A stretch of DNA of 64,000 bases, from assembly GCF_019448235.1 (NCBI RefSeq), contig NZ_CP080409.1, positions 1,302,001-1,366,000 of the forward strand, in the 5' to 3' direction. Below the pieces are notes generated by a model, which worked only from the letters and a program-made list of their open reading frames with translations, was not told where the DNA came from and did not search any database. The first letter of the stretch is position 1. Each line of letters begins with the position of its first letter. Shown here piece by piece: positions 17,858-27,639 of this stretch. Position numbers and translations under genes: made by a program. Source of the stretch: Nocardioides panacisoli (GTDB lineage Bacteria > Actinomycetota > Actinomycetes > Propionibacteriales > Nocardioidaceae).

Positions 17858-18973
17858 TCAGGACTCCTTCACCGACGGGTCGACGAACGGGGGCTTGGTC
17901 ACCCGGAACACCTCGCGACGCCCCCGGACGTCCACCGAGACCTCGGCGTCGTCGTCGACGCTGGTCGCCAGCAGGGCGAGGCCGACGCCCTTGCGCAGGG
18001 TGGGCGAGAACGTGCCGGAGGTGATCTCTCCGAGCGGTACGTCGGGCAGCAGGCTGACCTGCATCTGCGGGCGGGGAATGGCTCGCCCGGTGGCCACCAG
18101 ACCGACCAGCTTGCGGCGGGCGCCCTGCTCCCGCTCCGCGAGGAGGGCGTCGCGGCCCCAGAAGGACTGCTTCTTCCAGCCGACCGCCCAACCCAGCCGT
18201 GCCTCGTTGGGCGTGACGGCCGGCGAGATGTCCTGCCCGTGCAGCGGGTAGCCCATCTCGGTGCGCAACGTGTCGCGGGCGCCGAGCCCGGCCGGGGTGA
18301 GGCCGTGAGGCTCCCCCGCCGCCAGCAGGGCGTCCCAGACCGCGGCCGCGGCGTCGTTGGGCACGATCAGCTCGTAACCACGCTCGCCGGTGTAGCCGCT
18401 GCGGCACACGACCACGGATGCGCCGTCGACCTCGGCGTCGGCGAAGCTCATGAAGTCGTGGTCCGTGGGCAGGCCCAGGTCGCGCAGCAGGTCGGCGGAG
18501 CGAGGTCCCTGGACGGCGAGGACGGCGAGGTCGTGGTGCTGGTCGACCACCTCGACGCCCTCCGGCGCCGCGGCCTGCAACCGACCCACGACACCGGAGG
18601 TGTTCGCGGCGTTGGGGACCAGCAGCACCTCGTCGTCGGCGCGGTAGTAGCTGATCAGGTCATCGAGGATCCCGCCGTCGTCGTCACAGCACAGCGTGTA
18701 CTGCGCCTTGCCGGGAGCTACCTTGCCGAGGTCGTTGGTGAGCGTCGCGTTGACGAACTCCGCTGCCCCGGGGCCGCGGACCACGGCCTTGCCGAGGTGG
18801 CTGACGTCGAAGATCCCGGCGGCGCTGCGCACGGCCTTGTGCTCGGTGACGACGCCGGTGGGGTACTCCAACGGCATCGACCAGCCGCCGAACTCGGCGA
18901 ACTTCGCGCCCAGCGCCTCGTGGCGCTCGTGCAACGGCGACCGGTGGAGGTGGCTGCTCGTCGTATCGGCCAT
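17858..18973 (-). CDS. gcvT: Aminomethyltransferase, glycine cleavage system T protein
   Basis: A 371-residue T protein that transfers the aminomethyl carbon from lipoyl-H protein to tetrahydrofolate, releasing ammonia. Family blocks: [26 protein letters not shown] at the N-terminus, [47 protein letters not shown] and [19 protein letters not shown]. No gcvH or gcvP is in the window. It is divergent from pepA with a 53-base gap. The product methylene-tetrahydrofolate is the ThyA cofactor, so the neighbourhood is one-carbon themed. Confidence 0.93.
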   Translation of the reverse strand: MADTTSSHLHRSPLHERHEALGAKFAEFGGWSMPLEYPTGVVTEHKAVRSAAGIFDVSHLGKAVVRGPGAAEFVNATLTNDLGKVAPGKAQYTLCCDDDGGILDDLISYYRADDEVLLVPNAANTSGVVGRLQAAAPEGVEVVDQHHDLAVLAVQGPRSADLLRDLGLPTDHDFMSFADAEVDGASVVVCRSGYTGERGYELIVPNDAAAAVWDALLAAGEPHGLTPAGLGARDTLRTEMGYPLHGQDISPAVTPNEARLGWAVGWKKQSFWGRDALLAEREQGARRKLVGLVATGRAIPRPQMQVSLLPDVPLGEITSGTFSPTLRKGVGLALLATSVDDDAEVSVDVRGRREVFRVTKPPFVDPSVKES

Positions 18974-19026
18974 GCCGCCGAACCTATCCGAACCCCACGA
19001 CGTGGCGGCTGGCTATCCTGCGGCGT

Positions 19027-20538
19027 GTGACGTCCTATGCACTCCGCAACGCCAGCCCGGCCAAGTCCCGCGCCGACGCCGTCGTGATCGGGGTGGTTCC
19101 CGGCAAGGGTCGCCGGGGCACCCCGCAGCTCGCGGAGGGTGCCCAGGACGTGGCGTCGGCGTACGGCCGCAGGCTCGCGCCGATGCTGTCCTCCCTGGGT
19201 GTCCGCGGCAAGGCCGGCGAGGTGGCCAAGGTCCCCACCCACGGCACGATCAAGTCCCCGCTGCTGGTCTTCGTCGGGCTCGGCGAGGAGCCCGGGCCGC
19301 GTGAGGTGCGCGCGGCCGCGGGCAACGCCGCCCGCGCGGTGACCAACGCCGCGTCCGTCGCGCTCGCGCTGCCCGCCGACGGCGTCGAGCTGGTGCGCGC
19401 CGCGATGGAGGGCTACCTGCTCGGGGGCTACACCTTCACCGACTACCGCAGCAACGGCGCCGAGCGCGAGAGCGCGGCCGAGATCGTGCTGCTGACCCCG
19501 CTCGCCCGCCGCAAGGAGGCGACGGCGGCGCTGGAGGCGGCGCTCGCCGTCACCACCGCCACGACCACCACGCGCGACTGGGTCAACGTCCCCGGCGCCG
19601 ACCTGACCCCACCGGTGTTCGCAGAGTCGGTGACCCGCGCCGTCCGCGCGGCCACCAAGGCCTCGGGCAGCAAGGTGCGGGTCACGGTGCGCGACGAGAA
19701 GGAACTCGCGAAGCTCGGCTGCGGCGGCATCCTCGGCGTGGGCCAGGGCTCCGCCGCTCCCCCGCGTCTGCTGGAGATGGAGTACAGGCCCAAGGGCGCG
19801 ACCACGCACCTGGCGCTCGTCGGCAAGGGCATCACCTACGACTCCGGTGGGCTCACGCTCAAGCCCGGCAGCGGCATGGCCACGATGAAGAGCGACATGG
19901 CCGGCGCCGCTGCGGTGGTCATGGCGACCCTCGCGATCGCCGAGCTCGGGCTCCCCGTCCGGGTGACGACGTACGCCGCGATGGCCGAGAACATGGTCAG
20001 TGGCGCCTCGATGCGCCCCGGCGACGTGCTGCGCACGTACTCGGGCAAGACCGTGGAGATCACCAACACCGACGCCGAGGGCCGCCTCGTGCTCGCCGAC
20101 GCGCTGACGATGGCGACCGAGAAGGAGCCGGACCTCATCGTCGACGTCGCCACCCTGACCGGCCACATGGTCCAGGCCCTGGGTGACCGGATCGCCGGCG
20201 TGCTCGGGGACGACCCGTCGGTCGCCCAGGTGCTCGCGGCTGCCGAGACGGCGGGCGAGGACGCCTGGCCGATGCCGATCCACGAGTACATCGAGTCCCG
20301 GGTGCACGGCAGCAAGATCGCCGACCTCGCCCAGCACGACTGGGTCCGGTGGGGTGGCGGCCTGATGGCGGCCGCGTTCCTGCGTGAGTTCACGGCCGGC
20401 CGGCCCTGGGCCCACCTGGACATCGCCGGCCCCGGCTACAACTCCGGCGGGGCCGTGGGTCACTGGACGCCGGGTGGCACCGGCTACGGCGTGGCGACGC
20501 TGGTGGAGCTGGCGCGCTCGCTCGCCGAGTCGGACTGA
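19027..20538 (+). CDS. pepA: Leucyl aminopeptidase (M17 family)
   Basis: A 503-residue cytosolic dizinc/manganese aminopeptidase. The M17 signature NTDAEGRL is at about residues 345-352. Metal and substrate residues are also visible in GKGITYDSGGLTLKPGSGMATMKSDMAGAAAV. The N-terminal macro-like regulatory domain occupies about residues 1-165. The start is GTG at 19027. It faces a convergent hypothetical gene with a 44-base gap. Confidence 0.93.
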   Translation: MTSYALRNASPAKSRADAVVIGVVPGKGRRGTPQLAEGAQDVASAYGRRLAPMLSSLGVRGKAGEVAKVPTHGTIKSPLLVFVGLGEEPGPREVRAAAGNAARAVTNAASVALALPADGVELVRAAMEGYLLGGYTFTDYRSNGAERESAAEIVLLTPLARRKEATAALEAALAVTTATTTTRDWVNVPGADLTPPVFAESVTRAVRAATKASGSKVRVTVRDEKELAKLGCGGILGVGQGSAAPPRLLEMEYRPKGATTHLALVGKGITYDSGGLTLKPGSGMATMKSDMAGAAAVVMATLAIAELGLPVRVTTYAAMAENMVSGASMRPGDVLRTYSGKTVEITNTDAEGRLVLADALTMATEKEPDLIVDVATLTGHMVQALGDRIAGVLGDDPSVAQVLAAAETAGEDAWPMPIHEYIESRVHGSKIADLAQHDWVRWGGGLMAAAFLREFTAGRPWAHLDIAGPGYNSGGAVGHWTPGGTGYGVATLVELARSLAESD

Positions 20539-20582
20539 CCCGCTCGGGGCGCCGGCGACCGCCGGGCTCCCCCGGGTCCGGC

Positions 20583-20978
20583 TCAGTCGGTCGCGTCGCG
20601 GCGCTCGGCGGCCTTGCGCCGTTGGCGGACCCGCGAGTTGTACTCCCGCATGCGCTGCGGCACGCCCACCACGGCGGCGTCGTAGGACGGCAGTCGCTGG
20701 TCGTTGCAGAAGTCGTGGGCCCACTTCACGCTCGGCACGCGGCGACGCGTCCACTCCCCGTCATGGGCGACCAGCAGCAGCGTCACCTCGCTGACGGCGG
20801 TGCGCGGCTCGACGAATCCCTCGACGCCGCGCCGCTCGCTCACCCACGACGTCAGGTGCTCGGTGTCGGCCTTGTCCGACGCCCGTACCCGGGTCGAACC
20901 GGTGCGAGCGGCGTCGCGCGCCGGCTTGCTCATCCGAGGACGACGCCGACGGAACCGGTCCCACATGCCCATGCACAC
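20583..20978 (-). CDS. Conserved actinobacterial hypothetical protein
   Basis: About 131 residues, soluble and basic, with Arg-rich ends. The central part (ERRGVEGFVEPRTAVSEVTLLLVAHDGEWTRRRVPS) is followed by AHDFCNDQRLPSYDAAVVGVP. The start is uncertain: GTG 20978, ATG 20972 and ATG 20966 are all in frame and none has a good SD. It is divergent from sucB, a position I recall for this uncharacterised family in other actinobacteria. Confidence 0.7.
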   Translation of the reverse strand: MCMGMWDRFRRRRPRMSKPARDAARTGSTRVRASDKADTEHLTSWVSERRGVEGFVEPRTAVSEVTLLLVAHDGEWTRRRVPSVKWAHDFCNDQRLPSYDAAVVGVPQRMREYNSRVRQRRKAAERRDATD

Positions 20979-21106
20979 CAGTGTGCCGCATGGCTCGGCG
21001 GGGGTCGTACGGCGACCGGATCGGGACGCGTGAGCACGGGGCCTTGCACATGGGTTGCCGACGTGCGCGATACTCGTCCCGACACCCGATGTGAGACGAG
21101 GAATTC

Positions 21107-22867
21107 ATGGCGACCGAAGTCACCCTCCCCGCCCTCGGAGAATCCGTCACCGAGGGCACTGTCACCCGCTGGCTCAAGCAGGTCGGTGAGGAGGTCGCGG
21201 TCGACGAACCCCTACTCGAAGTGTCCACCGACAAGGTCGACACCGAGATCCCGTCCCCGGTCGGCGGCACCCTGCTCGAGATCAAGGCCGAGGACGACGA
21301 GACCGTCGAGGTCGGCGCCGTCCTGGCGCTGATCGGCGAGTCCGACGAGGCCACCTCCGACGGTGGCGACGACGGCGACGACGAGGACGAGGCCGGCGGC
21401 GAGGCCGAGGCCGATTCCGGCGCGGACGAGGAGCAGTCCTCGGAGCCGGAGGAGCAGCCGGCGGCCCAGGAGGACTCCGAGGAGTCCGGCGGATCCGACG
21501 ACTCCGGAGGCTCCGGCGGCGGCGAGGGTACGCCGGTCACGCTGCCGGCGCTGGGTGAGTCCGTCACCGAGGGCACGATCACCCGCTGGCTCAAGCAGGT
21601 CGGCGACGAGGTCGAGGTCGACGAGCCGCTGCTCGAGGTCTCCACCGACAAGGTCGACACCGAGATCCCCTCCCCCGTGGGCGGCACCCTGCTCGAGATC
21701 AAGGCCGACGAGGACGAGACCGTCGAGGTCGGCGCCGAGCTGGCCGTCGTCGGCTCCGGGAAGCCGGCTGCGAAGCCCGCCGAGGAGAAGAAGCCCGAGC
21801 CGGAGCCCGCGAAGGCCGAGGAGCCCGAGCCGGAGCCGGAGCCGAAGAAGGCCGAGGAGCCGGCACCCAAGCAGGAGTCGGCACCCGAGCCCGCTGCGCA
21901 GAAGTCCGCACCGTCCGCGGCGAGCAGCTCCTCCGGCGATGGCCACGGCTACGTCACGCCGCTGGTGCGCAAGCTCGCGTCCCGGCACGGCGTCGACCTG
22001 GCCACGGTCGAGGGCTCCGGGGTCGGCGGCCGTATCCGCAAGCAGGACGTGCTCGACGCCGCGGAGCGCGGCACGCAGGAGTCCGCGGCCCCCGCCGCGT
22101 CGGCTCCGGCGGCGAGCAGCCAGGCGCCGAGCGCGCCCAGCGACAGCCCCTCCCCGCTGCGGGGCAAGACCGAGAAGATGTCGCGCCTGCGCAAGGTCAT
22201 CTCGGCCCGGATGGTGGAGTCGCTGCAGCAGTCGGCCCAGCTCACCCAGGTCGTGGAGATCGACGTCACCGGGATCGCGCGGTTGCGGGAGAAGGCCAAG
22301 GAGGACTTCCTCGCCCGCGAGGGCGTGAAGCTGTCCTACCTGCCGTTCTTCGCCAAGGCAGCGATCGACGCGCTGAAGCAGCACCCGTCGATCAACGCCA
22401 CGATCGACACCGACGAGGGCACGGTCACCTACTACGACCACGAGAACCTCTCGATCGCGGTCGACACCGAGAAGGGCCTGCTCACCCCGGTGATCCGGGA
22501 CGCGGGCGACCTGTCCATCTCGGGGCTGGCGAAGAAGATCGCCGACGTCGCGGAGCGGACCCGTACCAACAAGATCGGTCCGGACGAGCTGACCGGGGGC
22601 ACGTTCACCATCACCAACCTCGGCAGCGTCGGCGCGCTGTGGGACACCCCGATCATCAACCAGCCCCAGGTCGCGATCCTGGGTCCCGGTTCGGTGGTCA
22701 AGCGCCCGGTGGTCATCGACGACCCGAACCTCGGCGAGACCATCGCGGTGCGGCACATGGTCCACTTCGCGCTGACCTACGACCACCGGCTGATCGACGG
22801 CGCCGACGCGGGCCGGTTCCTGCAGGAGGTCAAGCAGCGCCTGGAGTCGGCCGAGTTCCAGGTGTGA
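21107..22867 (+). CDS. sucB: 2-oxoacid dehydrogenase E2 component, dihydrolipoamide succinyltransferase
   Basis: A 586-residue E2 with two lipoyl domains (about 1-78 and 144-220), each with the lipoylated Lys in STDKVDTE (about Lys42 and Lys181). Ala/Glu/Pro/Lys-rich flexible linkers follow each. The E3/E1-binding domain is at about 283-320 ([17 protein letters not shown]). The catalytic CAT domain (350-586) has the active-site His in [10 protein letters not shown]. It transfers the succinyl group to CoA in 2-oxoglutarate (or pyruvate) dehydrogenase; actinobacterial members can serve both. GAGG lies 5 bases before the ATG. lipB and lipA downstream make its cofactor. Confidence 0.93.
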   Translation: MATEVTLPALGESVTEGTVTRWLKQVGEEVAVDEPLLEVSTDKVDTEIPSPVGGTLLEIKAEDDETVEVGAVLALIGESDEATSDGGDDGDDEDEAGGEAEADSGADEEQSSEPEEQPAAQEDSEESGGSDDSGGSGGGEGTPVTLPALGESVTEGTITRWLKQVGDEVEVDEPLLEVSTDKVDTEIPSPVGGTLLEIKADEDETVEVGAELAVVGSGKPAAKPAEEKKPEPEPAKAEEPEPEPEPKKAEEPAPKQESAPEPAAQKSAPSAASSSSGDGHGYVTPLVRKLASRHGVDLATVEGSGVGGRIRKQDVLDAAERGTQESAAPAASAPAASSQAPSAPSDSPSPLRGKTEKMSRLRKVISARMVESLQQSAQLTQVVEIDVTGIARLREKAKEDFLAREGVKLSYLPFFAKAAIDALKQHPSINATIDTDEGTVTYYDHENLSIAVDTEKGLLTPVIRDAGDLSISGLAKKIADVAERTRTNKIGPDELTGGTFTITNLGSVGALWDTPIINQPQVAILGPGSVVKRPVVIDDPNLGETIAVRHMVHFALTYDHRLIDGADAGRFLQEVKQRLESAEFQV

Positions 22868-22892
22868 GTCCTCGGCTCAGGAAGGACCGGAC

Positions 22893-23792
22893 GTGAGCAT
22901 GCAGGTGGCCGTCGGTGGGAGCTCCGGCTTCCTCGGCGGCCACCTGTGCGCCGAGCTCGAGCAGCGCGGCCACCGGGTCGTCCGCCTGGTCCGTCGTGCC
23001 CCCGAGGGGCCGGACGAGTCGCGCTGGGACCCGGCCGCCGGTGACATCGACACCCATGTCATCCATGAGTCCGACGTGGTGGTGAACCTCGCGGGCTCGC
23101 CGACCATCGGCAACCCGCACTCCTCGCGGTGGGCGACCGAGCTCCGGGAGAGCCGGGTGATGAGCACCGGCCTGCTCGCCGAGGCGATCGCCACCGCACC
23201 CGGCGCCAAGCCCGCCTTCCTCGCCGGCAACGGGATCAGCTGGTACGGCGACCACGGCACCACCGAGCTGCCCGAAACCGCCGACACCCGTGGCCACGGC
23301 CTCCTCACCGAGGTGTGCCGCGACTGGCAGGCGGCGACCGCTCCGGCGCAGGACGCCGGCGCCCGCGTGTGCATCCTGCGCACGTCGCCGGTGATGGACG
23401 GCGCCAGCATGCCGCTGAAGGCGATGCGGCTGCAGTTCCGCGCCGGACTGGGAGGTCGCCTGGGCAGCGGCCGTCAGCACATGCCCATGATCTCGCTGCG
23501 CGACTGGATCGGTGCCGTCGCCTTCCTGGCCGAGCACCCGACCGCTGCGGGGCCGGTCAACCTGTGCAGCACCCGCACGCCGACCAACGCCGAGTTCACC
23601 GCGGCCCTCGCCCGCGCGGTGGGTCGCCCAGCGTTCGCCCACGTGCCGGGTCCCGCGATCCGGCTCGCGGCGGGTCCGATGGCCCCCGAGGTGCTCAACT
23701 CACTCAACACGGTGCCGGCGGCGCTCGCCGACTGGGGTCACGAGATGTCCGACCCCGACGTCGCCGCGATCGTGGCCAACGGCCTGTCGTAG
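22893..23792 (+). CDS. TIGR01777-family NAD-dependent epimerase/dehydratase-like protein
   Basis: A 299-residue extended-SDR protein. The nucleotide-binding loop GGSSGFLGGHL is at the N-terminus, and later blocks VVNLAGSPT, RWATELRESRV and the C-terminal DUF1731-like end (APEVLNSLNTVPAAL) match the YfcH/TIGR01777 group. The biochemical role of this group is unsettled. It starts 25 bases after sucB, with AGGAAGGA 6 bases before GTG 22893, so cotranscription with sucB is likely. Its last 55 bases overlap the 3' end of the gene on the opposite strand. Confidence 0.85.
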   Translation: MSMQVAVGGSSGFLGGHLCAELEQRGHRVVRLVRRAPEGPDESRWDPAAGDIDTHVIHESDVVVNLAGSPTIGNPHSSRWATELRESRVMSTGLLAEAIATAPGAKPAFLAGNGISWYGDHGTTELPETADTRGHGLLTEVCRDWQAATAPAQDAGARVCILRTSPVMDGASMPLKAMRLQFRAGLGGRLGSGRQHMPMISLRDWIGAVAFLAEHPTAAGPVNLCSTRTPTNAEFTAALARAVGRPAFAHVPGPAIRLAAGPMAPEVLNSLNTVPAALADWGHEMSDPDVAAIVANGLS

Positions 23793-24388
23793 GCCGCGGC
23801 CAGCACCCACCCCGACGTCGTACGCCGGAACACCAGCCGCCGCGTCTCCGCCCGGTCGGCGGGCAGCTCCCACCGTCGGCCGTCGTCGACCCGTTCGGCG
23901 ACCGCTCCCGTCAGCCGGTCGGTCACGTGCACCACGACCCGTCGGTCGGTGGCGCGCCGGACGTCGACGTCGAGGACCTGCATCCGCATCCCGTGCACCC
24001 GCAGGCCGCGATCGTTCCACCGGCGCAGCATCGCGACGTCGCGTCGTCCGGCCTCGGCGCCGTCGGCGTACAGGCGGGCCAGCCCGGCCGCGTCTCCTGT
24101 CGACCACGCGTCGGCGCGCCGCCGGTCCCACGCCCGCAGCACCCCGACCGGCGACTCGCCGGCGACGGGCGCCGGGGCCGAGGTCGAGTCGAGCGTGGCG
24201 GCGGCGCCCGCGGTGTCGCCGGCGGTGGCATCGGCCGGGGTCCCGGACGGACCGTCGGTGGCCGCGCCCCAGAGCCACGTCGAGACCACCAGGCCCACGA
24301 CGGCGACGAGGACCGCGATCGACGCGGCCGTCACGGTGGCGCTCGTGCCACTGGTGTCGCTGGCAACCCCGGAACCCGTGTCGGACAT
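23738..24388 (-). CDS. Hypothetical single-pass membrane protein
   Basis: A 216-residue protein with a short Ser/Thr-rich N-terminus, one hydrophobic helix (about 20-42, ending VSTWLWG), a low-complexity Ala/Thr/Asp linker and an extracytoplasmic domain of about 140 residues (VLRAWDRRRADAWSTGDAAGLARLY, then VHVTDRLTGAV). The latter resembles SnoaL/NTF2-like alpha+beta folds in pattern only. It is divergent from lipB and overlaps the epimerase gene tail-to-tail. Confidence 0.72.
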   Translation of the reverse strand: MSDTGSGVASDTSGTSATVTAASIAVLVAVVGLVVSTWLWGAATDGPSGTPADATAGDTAGAAATLDSTSAPAPVAGESPVGVLRAWDRRRADAWSTGDAAGLARLYADGAEAGRRDVAMLRRWNDRGLRVHGMRMQVLDVDVRRATDRRVVVHVTDRLTGAVAERVDDGRRWELPADRAETRRLVFRRTTSGWVLAAAYDRPLATIAATSGSDIS

Positions 24389-24479
24389 GCGGTAGTCCTA
24401 CCCGGCGTCGGCCTCGCCCGCATCCCGCCGTCCACAGGCACGGCCCGGTCACGGGAGTAGTGTCGGGGAGGTGAGCGAT

Positions 24480-25211
24480 GTGGAGTTCAGTGAGGCCGGG
24501 CTCGGCGAGCACGCGATCGACTACCGCGCAGCCTGGGACCTCCAGCGCAGCGTGCACGCCGAGGTCGTGGAGGGCACGCGACCGGACACGGTGCTGCTGC
24601 TGGAGCACCCACCGGTCTTCACCGCCGGCAAGCGCACGCGTCCCGAGGAGGTGCCGGCCGATCCCGGTGGCGCGGACGTGATCGACGTCGACCGCGGCGG
24701 CAAGATCACCTTCCACGGCCCCGGCCAGCTCGTGGGCTACCCGATCGTGCGCCTCCCCGACCACGTGAAGGTCGTCGACTACGTCCGTCGGGTCGAGGAG
24801 GCCCTGATCTCGGTGTGCGCCGACTTCGGTGTCACCACCGCCCGCGTGCCGGGCCGCAGCGGCGTCTGGCTGCGCGAGGACCCCTCCCGTGGGCTGCCCG
24901 AGCGCAAGATCGCCGCGATCGGGATCCGCGTCAGTCGCGGCATCACCATGCACGGGTTCGCCCTCAACTGCGACGTCGACCTCGGTTGGTACGACCGCTT
25001 CGTGCCGTGCGGCATCGCCGACGCCGGCGTCACCTCGCTGACCCAGGAGACCGGTCGCGCCGTCACGGTCCGCGACGTGTTGCCCGGCGTACGCCGTCAC
25101 CTGGGTGGGCTGCTCGCGTGGGGTGACTACGAGGCGACTCCGGACTATCCGGCGAAGCCCGACCCGGCCCGTGAGCCGCGCATCGAACTGGTCCGTCCCG
25201 GCACCGCCTGA
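24480..25211 (+). CDS. lipB: Lipoyl(octanoyl) transferase
   Basis: A 243-residue enzyme moving octanoate from acyl carrier protein to lipoyl domains. Motifs: [52 protein letters not shown] and the catalytic Cys in [13 protein letters not shown], with the paired Lys in RKIAAIG. I use GTG 24480, because GGGGAGG ends 8 bases upstream; the in-frame GTG 24471 abuts that SD and would add three residues. Precedes lipA by 50 bases. Confidence 0.93.
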   Translation: MEFSEAGLGEHAIDYRAAWDLQRSVHAEVVEGTRPDTVLLLEHPPVFTAGKRTRPEEVPADPGGADVIDVDRGGKITFHGPGQLVGYPIVRLPDHVKVVDYVRRVEEALISVCADFGVTTARVPGRSGVWLREDPSRGLPERKIAAIGIRVSRGITMHGFALNCDVDLGWYDRFVPCGIADAGVTSLTQETGRAVTVRDVLPGVRRHLGGLLAWGDYEATPDYPAKPDPAREPRIELVRPGTA

Positions 25212-25261
25212 GCCGGCCGCGGGGAATCGGGACACGCTGGCTCCGCGCGTAGACTGGGCGG

Positions 25262-26236
25262 GTGACTTCGTCGCAGCAGTCGAGCCCCGAGTCCAACGCC
25301 GCACCAGCCCCCGAGGGCCGCAAGCTCCTCCGGCTGGAGGTCCGCAACGCCGAGACCCCGATCGAGCGCAAGCCGTCGTGGATCAAGACCAAGGCGAAGA
25401 TGGGTCCGCAGTACAAGCAGCTGCAGGACCTGGTGAAGTCCGAAGGTCTCCACACGGTCTGCCAGGAGGCCGGTTGTCCCAACATCTTCGAGTGCTGGGA
25501 GGACCGTGAGGCGACCTTCCTCATCGGTGGTGACCAGTGCACCCGCCGGTGCGACTTCTGCCAGATCGACACCGGCAAGCCGAGCCCGCTGGACCGCGAC
25601 GAGCCGCGCCGCGTGGCCGAGTCGGTGCAGCGGATGGAGCTGCGCTACGCCACCATCACCGGCGTGGCCCGTGACGACCTCGACGACGGCGGTGCGTGGC
25701 TCTACGCCGAGACCGTGCGCAAGATCCACGAGCTCAACCCCGACACCGGCGTGGAGAACCTGATTCCGGACTTCAACGCCGAGCCGGACCTGCTCGAGGA
25801 GGTCTTCTCCTCGCGGCCGGAGGTGCTGGCCCACAACGTGGAGACCGTGCCGCGGATCTTCCGCCGGATCCGGCCGGCGTTCCGCTACGAGCGGTCGCTG
25901 GGCGTCCTCACCGCGGCGCGTGACTACGGGCTGGTGACCAAGTCCAACCTGATCCTGGGCATGGGCGAGACCCGTGAGGAGGTCAGCGAGGCGCTGCGCG
26001 ACCTGCACGAGGCCGGGTGCGAGCTGGTGACCATCACCCAGTACCTTCGTCCCTCGGCGCGGCATCACCCGGTGGAGCGCTGGGTGAAGCCCGAGGAGTT
26101 CGTCGAACTCCACGACGAGGCCCTCGAGATCGGCTTCTCCGGCGTGATGTCCGGTCCGCTGGTGCGGTCGTCGTACCGGGCCGGGCGGTTGTACCGTCAG
26201 GCGATGGACGCGCGCGCCGACCAGGCGACCGCCTGA
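25262..26236 (+). CDS. lipA: Lipoyl synthase
   Basis: A 324-residue radical-SAM enzyme inserting two sulfurs into octanoyl groups on E2 and H proteins. Auxiliary cluster Cys residues are in [16 protein letters not shown], and the radical-SAM cluster is CTRRCDFC. The C-terminal RSSYRAG carries the Ser/Arg motif that ligates the auxiliary cluster. The start is GTG at 25262. With lipB it completes endogenous lipoate synthesis for sucB and gcvT products nearby. Confidence 0.96.
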   Translation: MTSSQQSSPESNAAPAPEGRKLLRLEVRNAETPIERKPSWIKTKAKMGPQYKQLQDLVKSEGLHTVCQEAGCPNIFECWEDREATFLIGGDQCTRRCDFCQIDTGKPSPLDRDEPRRVAESVQRMELRYATITGVARDDLDDGGAWLYAETVRKIHELNPDTGVENLIPDFNAEPDLLEEVFSSRPEVLAHNVETVPRIFRRIRPAFRYERSLGVLTAARDYGLVTKSNLILGMGETREEVSEALRDLHEAGCELVTITQYLRPSARHHPVERWVKPEEFVELHDEALEIGFSGVMSGPLVRSSYRAGRLYRQAMDARADQATA

Positions 26237-26309
26237 GCGCAACTCCACCGGTGGTCGCGCCCGGCGAGACCTCCGCACCACCCACCAGCAGAAGGCAGCA
26301 CCACTGACG

Positions 26310-27047
26310 ATGGCGAAGAAGGACAAGAAGGCCGAGAAGGCCGCCAAGCCCAGCGACCCCGCAGCGATGAACCGTCGCCAGCAGATGGTCGAGACCTACC
26401 GCATGACCAAGCGGGTCGACCCCGTCATCGGCTGGTTGCTGCTGGGGAGCTTCCTGCTCGCCGGCCTCGTCGGTGGCTACCTGATCTACCTGATCCCGCC
26501 GCAGGGCACCTTCGGCCTGGTCATGGCCGTCATTTCCGGCATCCTGCTGGGCCTGTTGGCCGCGATGATCATCTTCGGTCGCCGCGCCCAGAAGGCCGCC
26601 TACCGCCAGATGGAGGGCCAGCTCGGCGCCGGCGCCCGTGCCCTGACCATGCTCCGCCGCGGTTGGAAGATCGAGGAGATGGTCGGCTTCAACAAGCAGC
26701 AGGACATGGTCCACCGGGTGGTGGGGCCGCCGGGGATCGTGCTGGTCGGTGAGGGCAACCCGCAGCGGCTCAAGCAGCTGCTGGCCGGCGAGCGCCGCAA
26801 GCACGAGCGGGTGCTGGACGGCGTGCCGGTGCACGAGGTGATGGTCGGCGACGGAGACGGGCAGGTCCCGCTCCCCCGCCTGGTCAAGCATGTGCGCAAG
26901 CTCGGCCGCAACGTCAAGCCCGCCGAGATCACCGACATCCTCCACCGCCTCAAGGCGCTGGACTCCCAGCGTCCGAAGGTGCCGATGCCCCACGGCCCGA
27001 TGCCCACCAGCATGAAGGGCATGCGGCAGAACCTCCGTGGTCGCTGA
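26310..27047 (+). CDS. DUF4191-family membrane protein
   Basis: A 245-residue protein: a Lys-rich N-terminus (KKDKKAEKAAKPS), two adjacent membrane helices (about 48-90, short basic loop) and a cytoplasmic domain of about 150 residues (RALTMLRRGWKIEEMVGFNKQQDMVHRVVGPPGIVLVGEG). The family is actinobacterial, almost always next to lipA and an RDD gene, and uncharacterised. Its end overlaps the RDD gene by 11 bases. Confidence 0.85.
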   Translation: MAKKDKKAEKAAKPSDPAAMNRRQQMVETYRMTKRVDPVIGWLLLGSFLLAGLVGGYLIYLIPPQGTFGLVMAVISGILLGLLAAMIIFGRRAQKAAYRQMEGQLGAGARALTMLRRGWKIEEMVGFNKQQDMVHRVVGPPGIVLVGEGNPQRLKQLLAGERRKHERVLDGVPVHEVMVGDGDGQVPLPRLVKHVRKLGRNVKPAEITDILHRLKALDSQRPKVPMPHGPMPTSMKGMRQNLRGR

Positions 27048-27459
27048 CCCGACGTTCGCGACCGCCTCGTGGGGCCGGCGCGCCGCCGCGCTCTTCGTGG
27101 ACTGGATCGCCTGCACCCTGGCCGTGATCGCGGTGGTCGGGCTGGACGCCTACTCCGAGCCCGCCTCCTCGGCACAGTGGTGGGTCCTGGCGGCGTACGT
27201 CGCCCAGTCGGCACTGCTCACCTGGCTGGTGGGCGGCTCGTTCGGCAAGCTGCTGCTCGGCCTGCGCGTCGTGCCGGCGGACGGTCGGATGCTGTTCATC
27301 AACCCGCTGCGCATCCTGGTGCGTCAGGCCGCCATCGTGCTGGTGATCCCGCCGCTGGTCTTCCGCCCCGACGGCCGCGGCCTGCACGACCTGATGGCTG
27401 GCACGGCCACCGTCTCGCGCACGACGTTCCAGGAGTTGATGGGCCGGGCCGGGCACTGA
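27037..27459 (+). CDS. RDD-family membrane protein
   Basis: A 140-residue protein beginning ATASWGRRAAALFVDWIACTLAV, the RDD hallmark (Arg, then Asp in the first helix, later RPDGRGLHDLMAGTATV). Three to four membrane helices. The GTG start at 27037 overlaps the preceding gene by 11 bases, indicating coupling. Some RDD proteins act as ion/proton exchangers, but most, including this one, lack a known substrate. Confidence 0.85.
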   Translation: MVADPTFATASWGRRAAALFVDWIACTLAVIAVVGLDAYSEPASSAQWWVLAAYVAQSALLTWLVGGSFGKLLLGLRVVPADGRMLFINPLRILVRQAAIVLVIPPLVFRPDGRGLHDLMAGTATVSRTTFQELMGRAGH

Positions 27460-27477
27460 GCGTCCGCCTCCGAACCT

Positions 27478-27515
27478 GTTACATGCACGAAACACGGCGA
27501 TGACCGTCGAGAAAC
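27478..27515 (+). promoter_or_regulatory. Tandem GlnR boxes upstream of glnA1
   Basis: Two GlnR half-site pairs follow the actinobacterial consensus gTnAC-n6-GaAAC: GTTAC (27478-27482) n6 GAAAC (27489-27493), then n6, then ATGAC (27500-27504) n6 GAAAC (27511-27515). Each element recurs at an 11-base step, one helical turn. The site lies 125-162 bases before the glnA1 start, where Streptomyces and Mycobacterium GlnR activates glnA under nitrogen limitation. The GlnR gene itself is not in the window. Confidence 0.82.
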
Positions 27516-27639
27516 TGGCGCTCCCTAGGTTTCGAACAGGTGGAACCCGCGCCACGTGGCGTCGGTAACATCCCCCACGACGTTCTCGATCCCGAGGCGA
27601 CCTGACAGAGCTGGCCCGAGCCGGCCGAGGAGGAGATGC

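Noticed and set aside
27551..27560. GCCACGTGGC palindrome in the glnA1 leader as an operator
   Set aside because: It is a perfect 10-base palindrome, but a single short GC-rich palindrome is common by chance here and no cognate regulator is suggested.
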